A stretch of DNA of 64,000 bases. It comes from Mycogone perniciosa (lineage: Eukaryota; Ascomycota; Sordariomycetes; Hypocreales; Hypocreaceae). The notes under the pieces were generated by a model that was not told where the DNA came from, searched no databases, and was given only the letters and a program-made list of their open reading frames with translations. Positions within the stretch are counted from its first letter, which is position 1, and each line of letters starts with the position of its first letter. A program made the position numbers and the translations under genes. This document shows, one piece after another, positions 1 to 11,889 of this stretch. The stretch spans positions 44,482-108,481 of the forward strand of contig JAOALB010000012.1 in NCBI GenBank assembly GCA_025331125.1, in the 5' to 3' direction.

Positions 1-595
1 GCCTTCAGCTCATTTACAGTGACCTCGAGCTCTTGAGTCTGGGAGGCCGCTTTGGCTAAAGCCTCCTTACTCGTTGCTACAGCATCCGCAGATACAGCGC
101 ACCATTGGAAGAGTTCTATAGCCTCATCCTCGTCATACTTTAATGTGATGGAACCCAGCCGTTGCTGAGATAGTCAGCCTATGCATTAATGATTGATGGG
201 AGTCTAGGATTCATACAGTGATTCCTTGGACCTGTTTCCGGACTGTGATGGAAATTGAAGTCTCGCTCTGAACGTTGGCTGTCGCTTGAATGTCCGGGAT
301 AGGCTGTTGAGCGAACAGGGCCTGTAGGATTGTTTCCCACTCCGACTCTGAAGCAGGGCAGTTCTTGACCTGGAGTGATGCCACTCGATCGTGTTTCACT
401 AGACCATGTCAGGCGTCGATGCATCAATGCGATACTCGTAGAAGCTCACGTACACACTGCTGAATACGGGGCTTCACCCTCGGTACCGACCAGTTTGAGG
501 TCCAAAGGTTTGGATCCTGTTGGGGTGACCTGGATAAGCACGCAGGCCGAGTCATCGCCATCGCGAGGAAGTTTGATCACACGCGACGTAGCCAT
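1..595 (-). CDS. XRCC4/Lif1-like non-homologous end-joining protein (5' part, runs off the window)
   Basis: Minus-strand exons 454-595, 217-398 and <1-164 join in frame, with donors GTACGT and GTATGA and acceptors CTAG and CTCAG. The start is the ATG at 595, followed by ATSRVIKLPRDGD. The visible N-terminal ~160 residues contain VLIQVTPTGSKPLDLKLVG, then LKHDRVASLQVKN, QGITQRLGSITLK and an acidic YDEDEAIELFQWC stretch. This matches my memory of the fungal XRCC4-like head domain; the sequence then enters a predicted helix (ASQTQELEVTVNELKA), where the XRCC4 coiled-coil stalk would begin. The family scaffolds DNA ligase IV in end joining. The C-terminal half lies outside the window. The family call is from recognition only; a related XLF-like fold is the main alternative. 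Confidence 0.7.
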
Positions 596-2580
596 GTTGA
601 GGTGTTGTTTAGATGTGCTCAAGCGAATCTGATGGACCGATAATAGCACCTTTTCTTTTCAGTTTGGTTCGTCAATGTGTGAGCATTCAGCTGTGTCTTA
701 TAGATCCAGATTTGATATGCAGTCCTCCGTCGTCATATTACGTCGTTTGGTCGTGAAGTGGCAAGATGTGACGTGGAAAAATAAGCAAACACTCCACTCG
801 GATTGCCAACTGATATCATAGGTTTTGGTTTTTCTTGAAGTTGGCGCCTTGTTTGGTCAATGGTATGCGTTTTATGTTACTGGATAATTCTTGTATGGCT
901 GAACATTGAAGGCAGCCTTGGTCTAGCGTAGGCATCAATCTGCTTCCATCTACGAAGTAATGCAGGTGGTTTACAGCGTGAACCCCACTAACCTCCACCT
1001 GCGGCACAGTCCCTGTACTTCGTATATGGAGCATAATTTCTAAGCCCCCTGTTATACGGAGCACTTCTAGTACTCTGCACGAACTAAACAGGATATGCAT
1101 TTGTTCATCTCTTCTTATGCTTCGAGCTGCAAAGAGAACATGGTGGCTTGGCTTGATATTCGTTTATCTCGGCCACGTCAAGTAAGCTGACAATCACGAC
1201 CACACACCCAACATCACAGCATCCGGAACCATAATCAAAGAAGAGCAACACGAAAGAGTCAGTGAGCCAATGCGGCCAGACCACGTCGTATTTACGGAGT
1301 GCGTGGGCTTAAAATACATCTGTGCCTGCTGCCAATTGGCAGTCTGGTCCAAGCTTCGAGAGAAGTCAATGACTTGGAACCTGTAGATGCATCTCTCTGG
1401 CGGATAAGACGTGTGTTGATGTTTGCTTATACTACTACGAGTACTCGTACGCCGACTTAGCACATAGCACTTATCAAGGCTTGCCCGATCTCTCCACTTT
1501 GCTAAAAATTCGAATTTGATACAGGGATGATATTTTAATTAGAAGACTCACGCTCCATTTGGAGAATTCCGCAGCTTGACTGGGGTTTGTAATGTGGCAG
1601 ACAAGGGTTTGGGACAGTGGTGAACTCTTGTCTCTCATTTATTGATTGCATTAACCTCAGACTTCCAAAACATTGCAAGATGCTAGATACTACTACTGGA
1701 ACACCACATTCCGATAGATCATAGAACAAAAACAAACACAAATACGAAGTACACGTCGATTGCAATGAAGAACCTAAATTATAAATTACAGCCACACCCG
1801 TTTCAATATAGTCCAGCTTTGCTCTATTTGCTGCGATTCACCATCTTCGTCTAGGGTAAGCCATGTGGATTTTCAGCTTGTCCATAACGGGGCAAAACTA
1901 AAGTGGTCTGAGCGGTGGGCTGCCCACTTGGCCACTTTAGTCAGGCTGGTCTGTCTGCATCTGCATGCACAAGCACAAGCCGCCCACTGGAAACCAGCCA
2001 CCGCCTACAATCCCGCCCAGCCTTTCAACTTTCGTTTTTCCATCCACTGGCACAACAGAACAACCACCCAATCAACCCGCCGACCACATATTGACTCGCT
2101 CGCCTCGCCTTCGATACGTCGAAATCCTCACCAGAAACCCATCAATAGAACACCGAGCTACATCGCGCAGGAGCAAGCATATGGCGGTGGATCATACAGC
2201 AGCTTGATGTGCTGAGCAAAGAGCCCCATTCGACGACGACACGACGATTGACCCTGTGCGCACCTTAGCGACAACCGACATCGACATCGACCTCCTTACT
2301 ACTCGTACCGCACGAAGAAACCAACAGCTGAGCTCCTCTGGATTGCCATTCCCCCATCGCGCGAGAACCGTGTCCGTATTTTGAAATTGGGAATGCTAGC
2401 GTGTGTGCTGTATAGCCGGCATTGACGATTATGACTCCACCTAATTGACAACGCGTCGTAAACTTAACCGACCTCGAGGAACGCACCACGAACCTTGCGC
2501 TTCGCTGCTCTAGCGATCACCATTCGACTGCTCACACCAATCACACGATACCCAGAAAAAAAGACCAGAAAACCACAAAA
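596..2580. other. Intergenic region upstream of byr4
   Basis: I see no supported gene here. Reading frames are short and lack splice support. It carries several copies of the TACTTCGTA-type motif, including a perfect 14-base palindrome at 1436-1449, and copies at 1015-1024 and 1743-1752. From about 2040 the sequence becomes C/A-rich, typical of a fungal 5' leader, and leads into the byr4 start at 2581. Confidence 0.6.
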
Positions 2581-5500
2581 ATGGAGACGCTACGACTGAA
2601 ACCCCACCAACCGATGGAGAACGATATTGAGAATTGGGATGATGACGACTTTCTGGTGGAGGGCGATGAACTAAACCTTCGATCCTCCACAACAGCTCAT
2701 AACGTACCACCGCGTAGACGCGATTCCACTTCATCCCACGTCTCACTGCGCTCAGATATTGACTCGCCACATGGGGAAGAGCAGCACGTTCACATCCCCG
2801 GAGACGACGAAAGATCGACAATGGCGGCCATAGCTGCTGCTGAAAGGGCCGGCATACCTTTACCGAAGAACGTACCATCCTCTGCCTTGACCGGAGGCAC
2901 CATCAAGAGATTAGGAGGGAGGAAAATACGCAGGATTATTCAAGAAGATTGGGAGAATGATCTGGAGCTGCCAGATGCATCCCAAGGGCTCCAAATAAAG
3001 CTACAGAACCAGACTGAGTTTCCCGAGACTCTTCGACAAGTTAGTGGTGGCTCGTTGCAAGGTAGCCCAAAGAAAGCTACCAAGTTCACACCTATCATTA
3101 GTCAGAACAACCGAAGGAGCTCCACGCTGTCCAACATCAGCGCTTTATCATCAGCCCTCAGCTTGGACAAGTTTAGGGATACAGAAGACGACGATGACTT
3201 TTTTAGTGACGACGTAGATACAATCAAGGTGTGCAAAAGCCGCCAGCCGCCTCGACCCGTACCCTTCATTACACCCCCGACACCCCAAAAACCTGAGGAG
3301 CTAAAGGAACAAGATGATGATTTCGAGAAGGACCTGGAACTCCCATCAGATGGGAAATTGAAGCTATCGACTAGGAGAGATATCCCAAAGACACCACAGT
3401 CGCAGTCTGACGACGTGGACTGGGGTGAGGGCAGCAGCCTTGGCACCAGGTATGGTGGCACTCGTCGAGATGGAAGATCCAATCGGAGCTCCTCAGTCTC
3501 AGCTCTGAGTCCTAGCCTCTCAAGCTCCTTCACAGCAGAGAGCGAAGATGAGGCTTTTGATGGTTTGGTGCTGCCCCCTGGCCCAGTCAACTTCCAGGAG
3601 AGGCTTCAGCAACGGAAGAGAAGTCCCCAACCAGACCAGATCCCAGAGGAGCCTATCTCTCCAATTCCCCCTCAAAAACTTGCTCCTCCAGAGACAGAGC
3701 GACAAGACTTCCTTGAAGGCCTTGATATTGGAGATGGGGACGTTTTTGAATCGGGAAAGCTCACACTCCATCGAAACGTCAAAATCAGGGATAATCGATC
3801 AGATAGCCCAGCCCGTCCAAAGACAGCTGTATCTTTGACATTCTCTAATAAGCCCATGGTACCAAAAACCCGGATACCGCGGCTCAACCATGAGCGGTCC
3901 CACTCAACGTCTCTGGAGCCTGTCTCTGAGAGCGGCGGCCCCATACCTCAACGAATTCGCCGACCACCATCGCGTCTGGGTCATTCGGCCCAATCATCAG
4001 TCGCGAGTCTTCCAACGCCTACGACTCCTTCTTCCGGCCTATCCATGCCCCCAACTCCGCGCAGAGGGGAGATTACCGCCAGATCTTCTTTCTCTTCTCT
4101 CCGAGGTGAGCCGTCTACGACAAGCGCACAGCTTCTTAGGCAGAAGCGTTCTTTGCCAGGAGTCAGGGCTCTGAACTCTCCCCCGAAGCCGTTGGCTTCA
4201 AGGCCTGATAGACCGCCCTCCAGAACGGATAGCAGCCGTCCCCAAGCGGGTATACGACCAAAGACTCCAGTGGAGCGCCATCGATCTGTCAACGAGAGCC
4301 CTGGGCAGACGAGGAAGAACCCTTTGCCATTTTTACCTGCAGGGGCGTCTCAGGCACAGTCGCAGCATATAGCCTCCAAGGCTTTGAGACAGTTCCGTCG
4401 CCATGATTCTGATAACGCCATAGATGCCCGACCTATCTCTCGGTCTTTCTCAAGAGCAGGTTTACGTTCCCCTAGTCCGCACCGGTATAAGGTTGCAGCG
4501 GATACGTGGGAGCGCTTGAGCAAGCCGAAGAACAAAAAACAGTTCGGTGATGGTCATGAGCTAGATGGCTTTGACGATCTACCGACATCAAAGGAGACGG
4601 AGAGTCGGTTCCTGAAGCAGCCCAGCACCAACGCTCCCAAGGCAACATTGCGCAGAATTACACAGACCATTCAACCAGACAGGACTATGACCCCCTCTCC
4701 GTGGAGTTCGCAAACACCGGGGAGAAATACGTATACCCCTAGCTTTGCGCGGGATACTGCAGCAAGCCGCATAGCACGTGAAACTTCTCTGGCACATCGA
4801 ACACCAAGCGGTGGACATCTGGCATCTGTCTCGGTACAACGGGCTTCAACTCGAAGCAACCTTCATCAACAAGCCCATATGCCACAAACGACTCGATCCA
4901 AGAAATCCAAGCGCCCGCAGCAGCTGAAGCCACACCTCATCTCAAATCTGAGTGGCGGCAAGGAGTCCAAAGGTAGATTCCCGCCTTGGAACGAGAATCA
5001 TTGATAACATAGCTAATTGTTTTCAGTGGTCAATGGGATGTTTTACAATGCCGAAACATATCGTTGGGAAGGAAATGAGAATGCGCTCAATGCTTTTGAA
5101 GCCGCTACCTCAACACCATCGACGACTTCTGTCCCCCCTCATGTGACTCGAGATAAAGAGATGATGACACCACGCCCTGCTCTGATTACCAACATTAGTG
5201 CAACTAAAGGGGTGCAAGTTGTGGGCGGCATGGTGTTTGATCCTCAAAACATGTGCTGGTTGAAGCTGGGGGCCCAGAACATGTCCAAGTCTGAAGCTAC
5301 TGATAGCTTGGATGGCTTCAACGCCTTTGATGAAGAGGAAGATGTTTTCAAGGACATTCCAGATCTGGAGGATAACCCCGTGGAAGACGACCGCGAAGGC
5401 CGCACCAGCGACATTAAAGATGACTGGCTGGTGGGAGAGGAGTTCGATGTCGGACCTGAATTCATTCGAAGACAACGTGAAGAGGAAGAACGGTGGCGAA

Positions 5501-5622
5501 AGAAATGCGAGAAATGGGTGGACCGGGGCCCGCGAGATCGCGATGCCTGGAGATGGACAATTCGCGAGCTCGTTTCCCAGTTCGACGAACTGGCAATGTC
5601 GAGCTCCGACCAGCGGAGTTGA
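2581..5622 (+). CDS. byr4: Cytokinesis/septation regulator Byr4 (Bfa1-type, GAP scaffold of the SIN/MEN)
   Basis: Exons 2581-4972 and 5027-5622 (54-base intron, donor GGTAGA, acceptor TTTTCAG) give 995 residues. Byr4 family members act with the TBC protein Cdc16/Bub2 as a two-part GAP for the Spg1/Tem1 GTPase at spindle pole bodies, restraining septation. The N-terminus has NDIENWDDDDFLVEGDE. Related acidic DLELP-type motifs recur near residues 121-131 and 243-255. The middle (~270-800) is a long Ser/Pro/Arg-rich disordered region. The C-terminus holds the conserved block NGMFYNAETYRWEGNENAL, then GGMVFDPQNMCWLKLG and an acidic/aromatic end (WRWTIRELVSQFDELA). ATG 2581 has an A-rich context; a second in-frame Met at residue 12 could also start the protein. 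Confidence 0.9.
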
Positions 5623-6357
5623 TGCCACCGAGCTTCCTAGACCTTTGAGGGGCTTGCTATGATTATTTCGATTTTAATGCTTCGCGTTTATGGTGGGGAA
5701 CTGCCTTTTTGGCATGCAGTTGCCCTGTACTAATAGGGCCATTGGGCGACGCCTGGAAGGGCTTATAGGGGAGTTGTTGTCAATTGGTTGTGTTTGTTTG
5801 ATTTCTGGTTGGAGGAGGATTTGTTTGGCTCATGAGACGACATCGTCGGGGTTTGACGATGTGTTTATGACTCGGCGTATTTGGGACATTGATAGAGAAA
5901 ACGGCTACGGTGCGCGAAGCACTGGGAGGGTAACGACGAGATGACAGAAATGCGACATGATCTGTATATGAATATCATTAGTACGGCGTTGGAAGAGATG
6001 TTTGTTTGCAGGTTTGATTCTGTGATCTCTAAGTACGAAGTAAAGTGGTTCGCCATTTAGGTGCAAGCAATAGTGGGGTCCTTTGTCGATCAACAACCCC
6101 ACGTGATTGCGTCTCTCAACTCCCCATCAGCTCGTCACCAACGAAGCTGAGGCAGCACTGCATTGAGCTTCACGGTCAACAGAGCATTTTGCAAGGCCTT
6201 TCTTCAAGAACCCGCGTAGGATATCGTCCGTGCGATTCTCAAAGCCACCGAATATCATCAGCAAAAGCTCTCGGATTTCACTCAAGAACCTCTGACAAAG
6301 CGACATCACCCCACCTCGAGTTGAAGCACCCACGGCATCACGACTAAATCCTCCAAG
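5623..6357. other. Intergenic region between byr4 and get5
   Basis: This is the byr4 3' region and the get5 promoter/leader. No gene is supported. A GTACGAAGTA-type motif lies near 6032-6043. The last 100 bases are C/A-rich as expected for a 5' leader. Confidence 0.6.
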
Positions 6358-7033
6358 ATGGCCGAAGTCGCTTTCGCAAAGACGTTTCTCACGTCGCTCG
6401 ACTCACGGCCTATCAAGCTATCTCCCGATCATGTCGAGGACCCCAAAAACTTTCCCTCACGCCCACCCGTACGCCTCCCCCTCTCCTCTCCACCACGAGA
6501 AGTAACCCTACTAATATGAAGCTTCACAGTACATCCTCCCTCGCATGCCCACCCCCATGAGCAAGCCCTCCTCCCGCACCGCCCCAGGCCAGGAGCGCAG
6601 TCTCACCGTCACGCTCAAGTCCCTGCGGAACCCACCCCTCGACATCAAGCTCTCTAGCCAGCTGCCCAACACATCCATCCTGGACATCAAAGCCGCTGTG
6701 TCGAGCCAGACCAGGATACCGGTTGAGAAGATGAAGGTGCTGCACAACAAGCGACCCGTGCAGGATAGCAAAGTCCTCAAGGAGCTGGTCGGCGAGACGG
6801 ATACGACGATTGAGTTCTCTGTTATGGTGATTGGTGGTGCGGCGGCGATTTTGCCGGAGAAGACTACGGAGGAGGGGGAGACGAGTGGAGGAGTGGATGC
6901 CGAGTTGAAGTCTGATGCCTTCTGGGCTGATCTTAATGGCTTCCTGACGCAGCGGCTCAAGAGCCAGACTAAGGCTGAGGAGCTGTCGAGTCTATTCAAG
7001 TCTAGTTGGCAAGCAAGCAGATCAAGCTCATGA
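6358..7033 (+). CDS. get5: Get5/Mdy2-like ubiquitin-like GET-pathway protein
   Basis: Exons 6358-6468 and 6530-7033 (61-base intron, branch CTAAT, acceptor TTCACAG) encode 204 residues. In the GET pathway Get5 pairs with Get4 and links the Sgt2 chaperone to the Get3 ATPase for delivery of tail-anchored proteins to the ER. The N-terminal Get4-binding part begins MAEVAFAKTFLTSLDSRP. A ubiquitin-like domain follows at about residues 62-130 (SLTVTLKSLRNPPLDIKL through TTIEFSVMVIGG). The C-terminal homodimerisation helix segment is recognisable (FWADLNGFLTQRLKSQTKAE ... LFKSSW). Length and order match fungal Get5. The gene converges on cofilin. Confidence 0.9.
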
Positions 7034-7367
7034 TACGACCAAGTAAATAATAATATCATTCTCCTTCTCTCTGTCTCCCTTCTAGCAGCATATTTCATTT
7101 CATCCATGCAGCACTTAAAAATCACCGGTGCGTTTGTTCTTCTCACATCCAGTAAAATGATGTCGTTTCTCTTTTTGTTCCTTTGATACGGTATATCATC
7201 AGCGCTAGCATATCTGGAAAATCCATGCCTTTCCACCGAGGATAAATAAATGGGCCCCCATTCGAACGGGAAGGGAACACGGGCGATGGCGGCCCCCTCC
7301 CCGTCCCCTTGTTTGCTCTTTTTGCGGTTATCCCTACATGGAATGAAAATTATGGGGTCGCGACCGT

Positions 7368-8292
7368 TTATGCGTTCATCTTGGCGAGGACGGCAGCATG
7401 GATGGAGTCGTACTCGAGGTCATCCGAGTCGTTGGCCTGAATCTCATATGCGAAGCCCTCCAGAGATCGCTTGAGGGCCTCCTTGGAGGCGGCGTAGATC
7501 ATCTTGGGCTGTGATTTGGATGTTAGTCAGTCGAAAAAACGAGGGGGCTCAAGGTGGTTGTCGGGTGGTTCGTCTACGCACATGAACACCGGCGTCATCG
7601 GGAGACCAGGCGATGAGGATAATCTTGTTTCTGGAGAAGATCTGTTAACGACGAATGGTGCTTTTGGTGAGCGATGAGGCGTGTACATACACATCTCGGC
7701 CATCGAACTTGAAGCCGAAGTCGTAGACAGCGTACCGGGGACCCTTGCCAACGGCGCCCTAGTGTAACCCCTCTATTAGCTTCGTCATGATGGCTGGGGT
7801 TGGTAGGTGAGACAAACCGACTTGCTCTTGGCGGTAGCGCTGAGGAGCTTCTGGCGGAAGTTCTCCCAGTCATTGTCCGGTTCGGCGTGCTCGACCTCGA
7901 TGTGCGAGTAGTCATCGGACAGCTTGAAGATGACGTATCTCAGGAGTCGGTTCTTGTCATTGCTTCGCTTGAGCTTCTGGAACTCCTCCGAGACCTTCGG
8001 CGAAACCTTTGCTCTAAAAAGGGAAGCTTGTTATTAGTCATTGTCATTGTCTTTGTTTCACACGTTGGTTTTCTTCTTCTCCTCTAGCGAGCAAGCAAGC
8101 AAGCAGGCAAGAGCTCCGTTGTCATCCGCATCTCGGCCGTCAAGACAGCTGACAAGGGGGACCCACGCAGGGGGCAATGAGTGGAAAACACGGCGAGGAG
8201 GACAAACCCGGATTGAGACTATGGACGCGGTCCAAGGTGTCAGTGTTTGAAGCGTCTACGACTGCAAAGCTCAGGAGGGGGGAACTCACCAT
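7368..8292 (-). CDS. cof1: Cofilin (ADF/cofilin actin-severing protein)
   Basis: Six exons give 155 residues: 8290-8292 (the ATG alone), 8208-8218 (11 bases), 7818-8013, 7691-7758, 7582-7630 and 7368-7508. Cofilin binds and severs ADP-actin filaments. The product starts MSQSGAKVSPKVSEEFQKLK and contains RYVIFKLSDDY, GAVGKGPRYAVYDF, LIAWSPDDAG and the actin-binding long helix PKMIYAASKEALKRSL, ending in QANDSDDLEYDSI. The micro-exon supplies the SQSG residues. Without it the ATG exon cannot join the ADF domain in frame, and with it the N-terminus matches fungal cofilins. The internal segment RSNDKNRLLRYVIF and the C-terminus (HAAVLAKMNA) look divergent from typical members. Confidence 0.95.
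8208..8218 (-). other. 11-nt coding micro-exon of cofilin
   Basis: On the minus strand the sequence reads CCATAG, then TCTCAATCCGG, then GTTTGTCC. ATG + 11 bases + the 7818-8013 exon restores the frame and yields MSQSG-AKVSPK. No other acceptor or donor choice I tried joined the ATG exon to the ADF domain in frame without a stop. Flanking introns are 71 and 194 bases. Confidence 0.85.
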
Positions 8293-8530
8293 GGTTGCGA
8301 TCGGTCGTGTCTAAAAAGGAGGGGTGATGACGGGAGAATGGGCTGAGACACAACTCCTGAGTTAGCAATGAGGGAGATATCGTTCAAAGCGCGTTTGCAA
8401 GCTGCACCAGAGCAACAAGGCAGCACAGAGGGAGAGCGGAAGCAACTACTAACAAAAAGGCGTGTGTGTGATACGGCAACGTCCAGCGGTTGCGATGCAA
8501 GAAAGCAACAAAGATGGCTCAGTCTAGCAG

Positions 8531-8560
8531 AGGCGAGGCAAGGCGAGGCAAGGCGAGGCG
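8531..8560. repeat. Three tandem copies of a 10-bp GC-rich unit
   Basis: AGGCGAGGCA is repeated three times (last base differs) in the cofilin upstream region, about 240 bases above its ATG. It is a short minisatellite or a cluster of GC-rich sites; function is unknown. Confidence 0.8.
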
Positions 8561-9077
8561 GGGTGCTTTTTGTCGAGAAGGGCGAAAAGCTGCCTCTCGA
8601 ATCTCCGTCCACGTCTTCCGGGTGGGGTCGATCCACTGGGGAGATACCAAGCTTGCACGTGACTGACCATCTCTCCCCTCTGATACGATACGCTATGGTG
8701 TCATTGATGGGGGTCTTCTCCAAGGCATCAACTTTGGAGGACCTCCAGCAACGTTAACTGGCTGCCTCAAGGCAACAAACATTGGTCATCATCCACCTGC
8801 CTGGTGAAAACGTGTCAATCCTTATTTATTATTCTTTTTTTTCTTCCAGTTGTTGTACATGGCCAGTGTGCTACTATACAGTACATGAGCGTCTGGCTTT
8901 TTGCTTGGACATCTTCAGCTTCCGCGAAGATCATGAGTCAAGCATAAGGGAGGGACATAGAGAGATAGACAGAATAGAGAGAGAGGGGAGATTCGTCGGC
9001 CACATGAACCATCCTTCTAGTAAAAACACCGAATCCATGCCCAGTCATTTTTTGTTTTATACAACGTCGTAATCATC

Positions 9078-10943
9078 TTACATCATGCCGCCCATTCCTC
9101 CCATGCCACCCATGCCGCCCATGGGAGGGCCAGACTTCTCCTCAGCGGCCTCAACAATAGCCACCTCGGTCGTACCCAGCAATGAGGCAACACCGCTAGC
9201 GTCGATAAGACCAGTGCGGACAACCTTGAGCGGGTCAAGGATACCGGCCTGGATCATGTCGACGTACTCACCCTTGGAGCTGTCGAAGCCCTTGTTGAAG
9301 TCGGTGGCGAACTCATCAGTGAGCTTGCCAACAACAACGGAGCCCTCCAAGCCAGCGTTCTCGATAATGGTCCGGGCAGGTCGGGTGATGGCGTTCTTGA
9401 CAATGGTGATGCCGAGCTGCTGGTCGAAGTTGGCAGCCTTGACATCGTTAAGAGCCTGGGAAGAGGCCTTGATCAGGGCAGTACCACCACCAGGCAGGAT
9501 ACCCTCCTCAACGGCAGCACGGGTAGCGTTCAAAGCATCGACGAATCGGTCCTTCTTCTCGCCGACTTCAACCTCGGAAGAGCCGCCAACCTTGATGACA
9601 GCGACACCACCAGACAGCTTAGCCAGACGCTCCTGAAGCTTCTCCTTCTCGTACTCAGAGGTGGTGGGGTCAGCAATGACGCCACGGATCTGCTCGCATC
9701 GCTGGGCAATAGAGTCCTTGCTGCCTTCACCGTTAAGAATGATGGTGTCCTCCTTGGTGATGGTGATGGAGCCGGTGGATCCGAGCATGTCGGGGGTAGC
9801 CTTCTCAAGCTTAATGTCAAGCTCGTCGCTGAAAACAGTGCCGTTGGTCAGGACACCAAGATCACCGAGGATGGACTTTCGGTTGTCACCGAATCCGGGA
9901 GCCTTGACAGCGGCAACCTGGAGCTGACCTCGGAGCTTGTTCAGAATGCAGACAGCGAGAGCCTCACCGTCAATGTCCTCAGCAATGATAACAAGAGGTC
10001 GGCGCAGCTGAGTGGAGGCCTCGAGAGCGGGGATGATGTCCTGGACGGCAGAGATCTTCCTCTCGGAGAGGAGGATCAAAGGGTTCTCGAATTCGACCTT
10101 GCCAGACTTGGCATCGGTGATGAAGTAGGGAGAAACATAGCCACGGTCGAATCGCATACCCTCAGTGACCTCAAGCTCGTCATGAAGGGTCTTGCCCTCC
10201 TTGACGGTGATGACACCCTCCTTTCCGACCTTCTCCATGGCGTTGGCAATCATCTTGCCAACATGGTGGTCGCCGTTGGCGCTGATGGTGGCGACTTGAG
10301 CAATCTCCTCGCTGGTCGTGATGTCCCGGGTGTTCTTCTGGAGGAAATCCACTACGGCTTCAACAGCGGCCTGGATACCTCGTCGCAGGTCCATCGGGTT
10401 GCAGCCGGCAGCAACATTCTTGACAGTCTCGGAGAAGATGGCGCGGCCCAGAACGGTGGCAGTGGTGGTACCGTCACCAGCGACCTCGTTGGTCTTGGAG
10501 GCGACATCTTGTAATAACTTGGCACCAAGGTTCTCGAACTTGTCCTTCAAGGTGACGGCCTTTGCGACCGTTACACCATCTGAGGGGACGATTTAGCAAC
10601 ACAACAGTACAACAAATGATCTCTTCCAACCTACCCTTGGTGATCTTGGGGGAGCCGAAGCTGGACTCGATCAGGACATTTCGGCCCTTGGGTCCGAGAG
10701 TTGTGGCAACAGCCCTGGCCAGAGTGTCGACACCAGCCAGAAGAGCGGCGCGGCCCTCAACACCAAACTTCAGTTCCTATTTTCAAGACGTTAGCGCATT
10801 CGATCGAGTCTTCATCATTCCAGCTCAATTGGTCGTCTCACCTTGTGCGCAAACCGCAACTGTTGGCCGAGGCTGGCGCCGGATCGGTACTTGTAAGCGG
10901 ACAGAGCCGAGGCCCTGGCGCGGGAGCTCAATGCGCGCTGCAT
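9078..10943 (-). CDS. hsp60: Mitochondrial chaperonin Hsp60 (group I, GroEL-type)
   Basis: Exons 10842-10943, 10635-10776 and 9078-10579 encode 581 residues. Hsp60 forms the ATP-driven folding chamber of the mitochondrial matrix. The first ~34 residues (MQRALSSRARASALSAYKYR...) form an Arg/Ser-rich, acid-free mitochondrial presequence and end at an intron. The mature part starts with ELKFGVEGRAALLAGVD. ATP-site signatures TTLGPKGRNV and DGTTTATVLGRA are intact, as are GGGTALIKAS and the terminal GGM repeats with MM. The gene is in tandem with cofilin downstream. I saw no clear three-unit heat-shock element by eye in the 300 bases upstream. Confidence 0.98.
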
Positions 10944-11889
10944 TTTGTCTGGATCGAAGGAGAATAAAGGGTATCACAAGGCGGAAAAGGGAGAAAAGAG
11001 ACCGTGCCCGCTTCACAAGCTCTTCGGGGAGTTGAAGAAAAAGATGGCAGATGAGGTGGTTCGGAATGGCAATTGGAGAGAGCTTGCGGCGCCCCAAAAA
11101 AATTGTCGCGGACTATCGGTTAAACATGGGGACTCAGTGCCGAGCCAACCCGAGAATGGGTTAGTGTCACCTTGAGAGCTTTTCTACCCTCTTCCAGCCG
11201 AATCTGTGGAGAGGTTTGTTCCATTACTATTAGAGCGAAGTGGACTCTGGGTATTCCGCTGTTGATGATGATAGTGGAATTGAATTATTAATACTTCCGT
11301 GGTTTATTTTTATCGTTTTACGACACTCTGTTCTAATACTTCACTGTGTGCACAATTACCGAGAATGGTTTGGTGAGAGTGAATTCATCTAGGCGTTCAG
11401 CTAATAGAGCCGAACACAAATTTAGCACAACCTCCTTCCTGTGCCATGCATGTCGCAAGAGTCATGCCTTGAATTCCTCCATTGCCTGATATCTGCAATT
11501 ATCAACTCGTCTTTGTACTGTTGTACACATAAAAGAAGCCAGTTCGTTATCTACTTATCCTCGGGGCCTGTCCTCCGCCCATACCTCGAGTTCATTGTGC
11601 CCAGGACTGTAAAAGGCCATCTGCCTTTGTCCTGAATCTCAACCGGTAAATGCGGGAGTTCAAATCAGTATCAATGCACATAGAAGAAACAAAGCAACGT
11701 CTCAAAAACCGTTGCTGAAAACAATGAAAGACAGAAACCAGTTGTTCGAACGTTTGTCGAATCAATATTGCTCACGAGGAAGGCTTCCCTCCACCACATG
11801 ATAAGAAAAAAACAAGAAGTAATATAAGTTACCAGGCACCATCTTCATAAACATGTGTGACGAATAGGTCGAGTTCCGAGTCGTCGAAT
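10944..11889. other. Intergenic: hsp60 promoter and 3' flank of the 11.9-kb gene
   Basis: No gene is supported. 11250-11320 is AT-rich. Short frames at 11441 and elsewhere lack splice or family support. Confidence 0.6.

Noticed and set aside
1865..2215. 116-codon plus-strand frame before byr4
   Set aside because: Composition (C/A-rich, Pro/Thr/His) is that of an untranslated leader, and no family or splice continuation was seen.
8286..8723. 145-codon minus-strand frame above cofilin, considered as a longer cofilin first exon
   Set aside because: It runs in the phase that would join the ADF exon but creates a TGA at the junction. It also has no domain. The micro-exon model is better.
9085..9636. 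Long plus-strand frame inside hsp60
   Set aside because: Antisense shadow of the strongly biased hsp60 coding sequence.
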